A DNA stretch of 64,000 nt from Paramarasmius palmivorus (lineage: Eukaryota > Basidiomycota > Agaricomycetes > Agaricales > Marasmiaceae). Every line of letters starts with the position of its first letter. Positions within the stretch are counted from its first letter, which is position 1. Location of the stretch: the NCBI GenBank assembly GCA_037176845.1, contig JAYKXP010000051.1, positions 124,001 to 188,000 of the forward strand, in the 5' to 3' direction. The position numbers and the translations under genes are program-made. The notes below the pieces were generated by a model that saw only the letters and a list, made by a program, of their open reading frames with translations, made no database searches and was not told where the DNA came from. Of the stretch, positions 57,068 through 64,000 are shown piece after piece.

Positions 57068-58680
57068 ATGCCTAGCGTCGATATTCAACACCCCTCTGTT
57101 CCTCGTTACGTGCCTGCTGAAGAAACGAAGGAATCTCGTTCGTCTCATCTCTACGCTCATCGACATCATCCATTGATTTGACCCACATTATTCCGATAGT
57201 GGACTATGCCGAACTGCCGATCATCGACCTTGCACAAGCGCGAACGAACCCAGAGGCTCGTGCCGCACTTGCAGAACAAGTCCGCGACGCAATGACGCAT
57301 CAAGGATTCTTTTATGCCATCAATCATGGATATACTGTCGAACAAGTATGATTGACTGCTCTTTATCGTATACAGCCTGACAAACCGTATGTCAAATATA
57401 GATGGAACGGATATTCAATATAGCCAATGTTCCATTTGAACAAGTGCCATTGGAAGAGAAGAAACAATATGAAGGAACGATGAAGGTGACAGGATCATAT
57501 CAAGGATATAAGCTTCGCGAGTACTGGGTTGGTCTTTCTGGGCAGTCCTATTCACTTTAGCTCCTGCTAAGCTTGTGCACAGCACATCGATGGAGGCGTC
57601 CGGGACCAGATTGAGATATACAACAGTATGTGTCGAGTTACCTGTGGTACTGATACATCTACCTTTCATCCAGTCAATCGCGATGTCACTAAACGTGGTC
57701 ACCCACAGACCTTACGGCCATTCCTCCCGGAAATTGAGGCCTTTGCACGTCAAAACCAGTACAACGTATTGCATCCAATATTACGGTAGGGATCGCCACG
57801 ACTTCACTAGAGCCACAAGGCTAAAATCCCCGTCAGGCTTCTCGCTTTAGGACTGGAAATACCTGAAGACACGTTCGTAAACATGCACAACTTTTCGGCG
57901 GCTGGGGAAACATATGGTACGCTTCCTATATTTCACTTCCACATGGTATTTCTAACTGGTATCTTCCAGTCCGGTTTATGAAGTAGTAAGTCTGAGCTCC
58001 CCGGTCAGATGCAGAGCTCTGAATCGGATATCAAAGTTACCCTCGCGCCCAAGAGGATGAAAGCAAGGCCAAGAATGTGTGGCTGAAGGGACATACGGGT
58101 ACACTATTATCCTCACTTTTTCGATGCTCATGCTAAGAACTGCGTGTCTAGACTTTGGGACTATCACCATACTGTACAGTCAGCCTGTTGCAGCATTGCA
58201 AATTCAAACCCACGACGGTAAATGGAAGTGGGTGAAGCACATCGAGAACGCATTGGTACAGGCGATCTATCCAGCATGTTCTGCGACGTGCTAACAAGGA
58301 CAACTCTTCAGGTTATTAACGCTGGAGATGCCATGGAATTCCTTAGCGGAGGTTTTTATCGCGCAACCATCCATCGTGTCGTCCAGCCACCTCCAGATCA
58401 ACGACAAGCTACGCGCCTTGGAGTCTTCTATTTCTGTATGTCAGATGACGATGTCAAGCTCAGTCCGGCTGCGGCTCCAGCGATTCTCGATAGCCCTGTG
58501 TTGAGACGTGCTGGAATCAAGAGAAGGTTTGAAGACAAGGATGCACCAACAATGGAAATGTGGAGGAAAGGGAGAACAGCGGCATATGGGCAGACGGATC
58601 TTAAAATCAGTCAGAAAACAGGTGAAGAGAATGTAGAGGAGGAAGTGATCAATGGGGTGGTGGTGAAGCACTACAATTAA
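57068..58680 (+). CDS. 2-oxoglutarate/Fe(II)-dependent dioxygenase (isopenicillin N synthase-like)
   Basis: MPSVDIQHPSVPRYVPAEET, then a splice to DYAELPIIDLAQA and QGFFYAINHGY, the DIOX_N domain. The C-terminal double-stranded beta helix has KGHTDFGTITILYSQPVAAL (His and Asp iron ligands, rebuilt across an intron), GDAMEFLSGGFYRATIHRVV (third ligand His) and RLGVFYFCM (2-oxoglutarate arginine). The tail (RFEDKDAPTMEMWRKGRTA) is of the kind seen in fungal homologues. Several short introns. The substrate is unknown; such enzymes modify secondary metabolites or amino acids. A TATA-like ttatatattc lies about 40 bases upstream of ATG 57068. Confidence 0.85.
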
Positions 58681-58768
58681 GCGTCGAAAGTGCGAACTTC
58701 AGTGACGGTCAGGGAGAAAGGAAAATATCTTCTGTGACTATAGGCTTCTATATTATATGTTACACCGT

Positions 58769-60464
58769 TCATTGACTATCTTCGGAGTCAAACTTGATCC
58801 TTCCCTCGGCCCAGTCCCTGATCAATACGCCAGCCATTGCGCTATCGGGCGGAACTCTAAAATCAGGCTCTTTCGGTGATTTCGCTGAGGTAGCTTCTTT
58901 CGATGCCTGTCCCTCTTCCTCCATCTTCTCCGAAAAAGTCTTTGAATCCATCTTGGTACCGGTTTCGTGTCCGAGAATGCTGAGCACCTCATTTCGAGTG
59001 AACCACCTCGCGTCTAGAATGTCTCGTAAGCTAACAGCATCTCTTGTGCTAAGATGTTGTTTACCTTCAAGTTCATTATCTAGATCTAACCTAATCTCTT
59101 CGTTCGAGTCTCCGCGCGCGTACCAACCAAGCATCAGGTTTGCTGGATACGGCTAAGTATGACGGTTAGAGATGTGGAACCTGGAAATAAGACAAGAGGT
59201 AGTACCCAAGGTTGGCCCGAATGATACTGAATACCCCAGACCTTCACACCAACTTCTTCCCACATTTCTCTTACTACACAGTCCTCAAACGTTTCGGCAG
59301 GTTCGAGGAACCCTGCCAAAGCCGAATACAGTTTGGGCGGGAATCTGCGCTATAAGTAGTAAAAATGAACATCGAGGGTATTTCGAATGGCCGCATTACG
59401 CACATTTCTTCCTAGTAGAATCTTTTCGCCAGTCTGGTCTATAGTTAGAATAATTGCTACGGGATCAGTGCGAGGGTGAGCGTAGTTATGTAGTCCTTTG
59501 CTATTTTCCGAAGAAGAATGTTATTATTATACAGGAATGAGATGGGCTGGTACTTACCCAGATGGACAAGTCGATCCAGATGGGTCGATATTCCACGGAA
59601 GCAGTGTAGAACATGCTAATCTCCAACCACCCCACATTGAATAATGTCGTCCACCACACCCTGGGCAGAACTGAAACGAGATATAAGCGTTACCATTCAC
59701 GTCTAGTTTTATCAGTAGTAGAATTTTTCATACCTTATTCCTCATATTCCAATCCACCAGAGTACGAGCTTCGGCGAATATACCTGCCTCAATGCGGTCC
59801 ATGTTCGCCACTGCTGCTCTGGGATCGACCCATTCCAGCTTCGACTGCTCACCGGAGCCAAGTTCTTTTGCGATATTATCTAGAATCTGTGATAATACCG
59901 CACCTTTGCCCTCGCCGATAGTCAGATCTCGGTCATCCACATCAAGAGCGAAGTACGGGGTGCTGCCATCTTTGTCGAGAAACTCTTGTACGGCCCCTTC
60001 GCCTCCTTCTTTCAGGGCTGCCCCGACCTCTTTCTCCGGAAGTACCCTTTCTCCCTTCTCATGTACACCCAAAAACACCAATGGTACACCCCTGTGCCTG
60101 GATGCTTGTAATGCATTGGTATGTGAGGTGGAATGTTCGTGTGAAGGAGGCTGCCCCGTGGTTTGTCCTTGCCCAAAGAAAGGCCGGTCACCTAGCAGAG
60201 GAAGAACTGAAGAAGTGGAAAGATAGGTGAGCTTTGACCCGGACTTGGGATCCGCATGAACGAGTGGTTGGCCCGTTTTGAACAGAATCCAACGAGAACG
60301 AGGCGAAGCAACAATCGCATTCAGGAATCCACTCGATGTGCGAAGCCAGCCAAGGCGATTCAGAGGAGAGCCTGCATACACATTTACGTGTCTGAAAACA
60401 ACAAAATCAGAAAGATTCTCTACGATAATAGTTATTTGCCCTACTTGTCTTGGGCTTTCGCCAT
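58769..60464 (-). CDS. NADH pyrophosphatase (NudC/Npy1-type Nudix)
   Basis: Cleaves NAD(P)H or NAD caps to nicotinamide mononucleotide plus AMP. A tiny first exon (ATG 60464: MAKAQDK) splices to HVNVYAGSPLNRLGWLRTSS. The middle carries the NudC zinc-ribbon part, of which CPGCGRTT is clear. The Nudix box is GFLEPAETFEDCVVREMWEE, with the catalytic REMWEE glutamates. It is followed by the NudC-specific SGQPWPYPANLMLGW across an intron. The C-terminus ends FDSEDSQ, without a PTS1 signal. All signature segments are in order. It is convergent with the dioxygenase gene, 88 bases apart. Confidence 0.88.
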
Positions 60465-60619
60465 GCTGGACAGACTACTTCTGATTGCTGAGAGAATGGT
60501 GGGCGATTATAAGAGGAGGATGGCATATTTTGGAATCCTTGCAGAATTTAAAGATATAGTCAGCTGAGTGCCGAGTGTGGTAACACAGTGTACCGGGTCG
60601 CCGAGGTCATGGTGGTATG

Positions 60620-61120
60620 TGAAAGACCAGTCACCAGTGGCAGCCCCGCTTATTCGGACAAGGAAATTCTAGAGGAAATTACAGTGGAAAGGAAGGTGAA
60701 AATTGAGCTTAAAGTATCACTAATTTGTGGCCTTTTCGGGCCTGAAAGATGGTCCTTTGCCTCTCGATATTCACGTGCTTTCAGGGCCGTGAAAAAGCAT
60801 ATTTCCAGCGCTGGAAAAGACAAAGGCCATGAAAAGCCATATTTCCTACGCTGAGTAAGACAAAGAGCTGGAAATACCATATTTCCAGCAGCGTTAAAGA
60901 CCATGTTTCTGGGCGTCTGTGTTTTCCGGAGCAGGAAAAATGCTCTTTGACGCTCCGGGAAGCACGTGTAACCATCAACGCAAAACACGTGTGTTTGGAC
61001 AGAGAAATTCCACAAATCCAGTGCATTGAATACTTGTTTTCCTCTTTCCTTTTCGCATCGATTTCCTTCTCAATTTCCAGGTCCGAATAGTTGGCGCTGC
61101 CACTGGTGAGTGTAAAACCG
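60620..61120. repeat. diverged inverted repeat (foldback-like), about 240 bases per arm
   Basis: The left arm read on plus (tcaccagtggcagccccgct, 60631 onward) matches the right arm read on minus (tcaccagtggcagcgccaac, from 61109), with roughly three of four bases the same over the best 80. Similarity continues more weakly (cactaatttgtgg / cactggatttgtgg, then cacgtgctt and gcgtc/gccgtg) towards the centre. The centre near 60878 is a perfect hairpin, gctggaaat-accat-atttccagc (60867-60889). The arms encode similar short peptides (TSGSPAYSDKEI / TSGSANYSDLEI). It may be an old foldback element or a tail-to-tail duplication. Confidence 0.6.
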
Positions 61121-61196
61121 CGGAATGCACCGGCGTTTTCTTGAACACGGCCAACATCTTCAATCTCAAAGGCTCTTCTCAACGACACTGAACGGT

Positions 61197-61457
61197 TCAA
61201 AATGAAGGCACAATCGCAAGTTGAGCAACGCTGACGTTTCTGTCAGCTTCGTAGGATACCCCAGGCCCATCACAGCGTCCTCCAAGTTCGACAGAATTTC
61301 GGAATTGTACTCCAAGAAGTCCAGCTGCAGCCGATGTCGGATTGCATAGCACTTGTCTGCTTCTAGAGTTCAAGATATCCGTACAAAATTTTGGTGCACC
61401 TGGCATGACACGGTCAGCATTCCAATCCTTCTCGCTGAACATTGACTGAAATGGCAT
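61197..61457 (-). CDS. hypothetical ORF beside the inverted repeat
   Basis: An open frame from ATG 61457 with 86 codons (MPFQSMFSEKDWNADRVM ... VAQLAIVPSF), immediately upstream of the right arm. It might splice into the arm's frame (EDVGRVQENAGAFRGF), but the obvious acceptor gives a stop. No known family, no signal peptide. May be noncoding. Confidence 0.25.
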   Translation of the reverse strand: MPFQSMFSEKDWNADRVMPGAPKFCTDILNSRSRQVLCNPTSAAAGLLGVQFRNSVELGGRCDGPGVSYEADRNVSVAQLAIVPSF

Positions 61458-61526
61458 GTAGACGGAACGGAAGCTTTGCGAGTATCACATCTGCTTCGAT
61501 TCATACCCTCGAGCAATTAGCGTATC

Positions 61527-61533
61527 TATAAAG
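61527..61533 (+). promoter_or_regulatory. TATA box of secreted cysteine-rich gene, copy A
   Basis: TATAAAG, 75 bases before ATG 61602. Copy B has TATTAAA (63554-63560) at 76 bases, so the promoter spacing was conserved after duplication. Confidence 0.5.
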
Positions 61534-61601
61534 CATAAAAAGCTGAAGCCATACTGCCATCCGTCATCCTTCTCGATATCTCGAGTTTACCCCCGACCAA
61601 G

Positions 61602-62803
61602 ATGCACTTCCTCTCTGTCGTCACTTCTCTCCTACCCCTACTTTTAGCTTCATTGTCAGCAAACGCTCAAGACGATGGGTGCCCTCCAGGTTACACCGCT
61701 GTCGAATCCCCACCAGGGACCGGAAACATCATCTGTCAACGTGTTGTCTGGGCCTGTCCTGGAGATACCGATACTGTAAAGCGGAGCTATGTCGACGCGG
61801 TAAGTTCTCATCAGCTTGTTCAGTTTGATATGTTTGTCGACCCTTGTATAGGTTAGCAACGCAAACTCATGCTGTAACGTGGGCTCGGAATTGGTCATCT
61901 ATGACAAGGACACTCGCGTCGGTGCAGTGAGTTAAGAAAGTTCTGGTAGTTCTTGCAAACGCTGACAGTGCGATGTAGTGCTGCAGTCCCGACCAAAATT
62001 ACTCTGGCACGCCTCCCAACGGAAAATGCTGTCCTAAAGGCCAAGTACTGGGATCAGATGGTAAATGCACAATCCCGTCATGCAACACATGCAAAGGATG
62101 CGGTAGCCAGCCCGATGGTGCATGCCAACTAAAATTAGCCTGCGGCGATACAACGACGAATGGCTTGAAGTTTGGAAGCTGCTACCAAGTCACCTTCCCC
62201 TACACCGATGGCAAGGAGCTCAGCAGGGAACCAGGCGGTGTTTACATCCAGGAAGGCCACATTCAGTAAGAAGTGACATACTCGTTTTGAGATCGAGTTT
62301 TAACGTTTAGCACAGGAACCTCTTCTACAAGGTTTGCAAGTCTCCAACCGATTGCGGTACTGGACCCGTGAAGCCTACCGACGCCTTCTACATCGAGGAT
62401 GAAGTCGGTGCACCCCAAGATAAGAACAGCGCGAAGGGATGGCTTGTGAGTACAAACACTGTCATATGTGAAGCGGCCGCGGTGACTCACCAGCCTCTTT
62501 CAAGGATAATGGCGCGGCAAACGCTGGTGAAGTTGGGTTTACCACTGCTACAACAGCCGCCGCACAGTTCAAGGGGACAACGTCCTGCGCCAGTTGCTCA
62601 TGTGTCATATCTCTTACTGGTACTGCTAAGGGTTTGGGTCTGTCGGCTACAGCAGCTCAACCCAGGATCAAATGGGTAAGTGCTAAGTATGCCCTTTTGA
62701 GCACTCAGAATGACGTCTTCTATAGTATGCCAACCCGAACGTCGCGTTAGACATGCAATTCGCGGAGGTACCATGCGACGAGGTGTTCTTCCCTGCGAAG
62801 TGA
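61602..62803 (+). CDS. secreted cysteine-rich protein, tandem copy A
   Basis: MHFLSVVTSLLPLLLASLSA is the signal peptide. The mature protein begins QDDGCPPGYTAVESPPGTGN, then WACPGDTDTVKRSYVDA. Splices join VSNANSCCNVGSELVIYDKD, CCSPDQNYSGTPPNGKCC, CNTCKGCGSQPDGACQ, YKVCKSPTDCGTG and CASCSCVISLTG, ending PCDEVFFPAK. It has about 22 cysteines, many in CC or CxC pairs. The C-terminal half has beta-rich segments (FGSCYQVTFPYTDG) suggesting a folded domain after the knots. Six exons with good splice sites. Family not recognised; possibly a cell-wall or effector-like protein. Copy B follows at 63630. Confidence 0.75.
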
Positions 62804-63629
62804 AAATTCTAGTTACGTTTATAGAAGCCTGTTTATTACAAAACGTTAGCATCTGGAGTATCTTCATCAATGGCACAATTCATCATAATTATTTGAGATA
62901 GAATAAAACAAAGTTCAACGCCTCTGTCACACTGCGATCCGAATTTGTGCTACATATCGACAAACACAAATCTACAATGTGCCTGCCGGAGTGTTTGCCA
63001 GCGCTAGAGGCACAATTTTCTCTTCCGTACCACCACTATTCATATAATTCGCAATTTCACCGCGTCAGAAAAGCCAAAAACTTCGTACCCTTGTAGTCTC
63101 TGTTGTCATTTGTGTGATCCGGGGGGTATAATGTCCACCCAATCTCTAGGCGGTTTTGCTTGACGCCAGGTGAGTGCACCATCCTTCTTCTCCTTCGATG
63201 TGTTGAAAATGGCCCAGAAACCGACCAGCAACACAGCAGAAACCCAGCCGGCATGCACAGGGTGTAAAGGAAATCCAACACGTCTGCATTGTCCGCGACA
63301 CACGTATGGCTTGCTCGATGTCAAGAAATTAATGGATTGCCAGCCTGGTTCAATTCAAGTTACACGAGTATACGTTCCTCTAAAAATTCAAGATATCGAT
63401 AAATATGACCGGTACTGCTGGTATGACACAACTGGGCTTCCAATCATTTCTTTTCAGTCCGCAACTGACATTTTCTTGAGGTCCTGGCATATAGATCGAA
63501 CGGAACAACACTCAGCTCGGTTCGATTCAAGCTCTCCGACAAGAAAATGCGACTATTAAACCCCAACACATAAAGTTCCCCTTCGTCTTTAAGAGAGCCC
63601 ATCCCTCGCATCAATTCACTCGAACCAAA
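62804..63629. other. intergenic between tandem copies, about 825 bases
   Basis: A minus-strand frame at 63106-63324 (HPVHAGWVSAVLLVGFWAIF ... DWVDIIPPGSHK) reads like the end of a membrane protein but has no credible start or upstream exon. It could be a gene fragment. Otherwise nothing is seen except the TATTAAA of copy B. Confidence 0.3.
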
Positions 63630-64000
63630 ATGCATTTCCTTCCGATTATCACCTCTCTTCTACCACTTCTGCTGGCCTCGTTATCGGTCGCTCAGGACGA
63701 TGGATGCCCCCCAGGTTACACTCCTAAAGAATCACCGCCGGGCACTGGAAACATTATCTGCGAAAAAGTTGAATGGGCCTGCCCTGGAGATACCGCCACT
63801 GTCAAGCGGAGCTACGTTGACGCGGTTAGTCTCTGCCAGTTTCGTTTTGTTTCTATTCTCTTAGACCTTGCTTTCAGGCTAGCAACGCAAACTCGTGCTG
63901 TCGTGTTGGTAATGAGCTAGTCATCTACGACAAGGACACCCGTGTCGGTGTGGTGAGTCATGCTTATTCTTAAACAATGGACAGTGGTTCACAACCCTGG
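63630..64000 (+). CDS. secreted cysteine-rich protein, tandem copy B, 5' part
   Basis: MHFLPIITSLLPLLLASLSV is the signal peptide. QDDGCPPGYTPKESPPGTGN and WACPGDTATVKRSYVDA repeat copy A nearly residue for residue, with the first intron at the same place (gcg|gttagt). The second exon, SNANSCCRVGNELVIYDKDT, is followed by a gtgagt donor. The gene runs off the right edge. The close match in coding sequence and intron positions shows a fairly recent tandem duplication. Confidence 0.75.

Noticed and set aside
63106..63324. Minus-strand membrane-protein-like frame between the tandem genes
   Set aside because: No ATG-initiated exon or acceptor makes a complete model; left as a possible fragment only.

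Overview
This window comes from a filamentous basidiomycete, most likely an Agaricomycete. The genes have many short introns (mostly 45-60 bases, GT-AG), are packed on both strands with short gaps, and match typical mushroom-fungus families: F-box proteins, a GH12 glucanase, small secreted cysteine-rich proteins, flavocytochrome b2 and oxaloacetase paralogues, and an eisosome Pil1 protein. I see no prokaryotic operons, CRISPR array, rRNA or convincing tRNA.

Layout. 1-4.9 kb: the end of an N-acetylglucosamine-6-phosphate deacetylase, an F-box gene, a tiny three-exon secreted peptide precursor, and a beta-carbonic anhydrase. 5-9.3 kb: a frameshifted F-box relic, leucine carboxyl methyltransferase and LIS1/PAC1. 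9.6-14.2 kb: a large protein joining a Cas4/RecB-like nuclease to a superfamily-1 helicase. 14.5-24.8 kb: four adjacent genes, two flavocytochrome b2-type dehydrogenases around two oxaloacetate acetylhydrolase-type lyases, which look like an oxalate/organic-acid cluster built by duplication. 25-29 kb: a four-helix membrane protein, mitochondrial methionyl-tRNA synthetase and a BTB protein. 30-34.1 kb: a one-module NRPS with a truncated leading condensation domain. 35-39.4 kb: a frameshifted secreted eight-cysteine gene, an orphan conserved protein, a TMEM70-like protein and dynactin p25. 39.8-51.7 kb is a housekeeping block: mitochondrial Hsp70 with a perfect heat-shock element, TRAPPC11, a family-16 methyltransferase, an XPG-type nuclease and HUB1/UBL5. 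51.9-60.5 kb: a Pil1 protein with a very long disordered tail, a GH12 enzyme, a 2-oxoglutarate oxygenase and a NADH pyrophosphatase. 60.6-64 kb: a diverged inverted repeat, then a tandem pair of secreted cysteine-rich proteins, the second cut by the window edge.

Working links. The 14.5-24.8 kb block supplies two known fungal routes to oxalate, oxaloacetate hydrolysis and glyoxylate oxidation, though lactate is an alternative substrate for the dehydrogenases. LIS1 and p25 both serve dynein but lie 30 kb apart, which is probably chance. The remaining housekeeping genes show no common pathway. Many exon models below were built by joining reading frames at splice sites. Three of them (peptide precursor, HUB1, first exon of the NADH pyrophosphatase) are made of exons too short to stand out as open frames.
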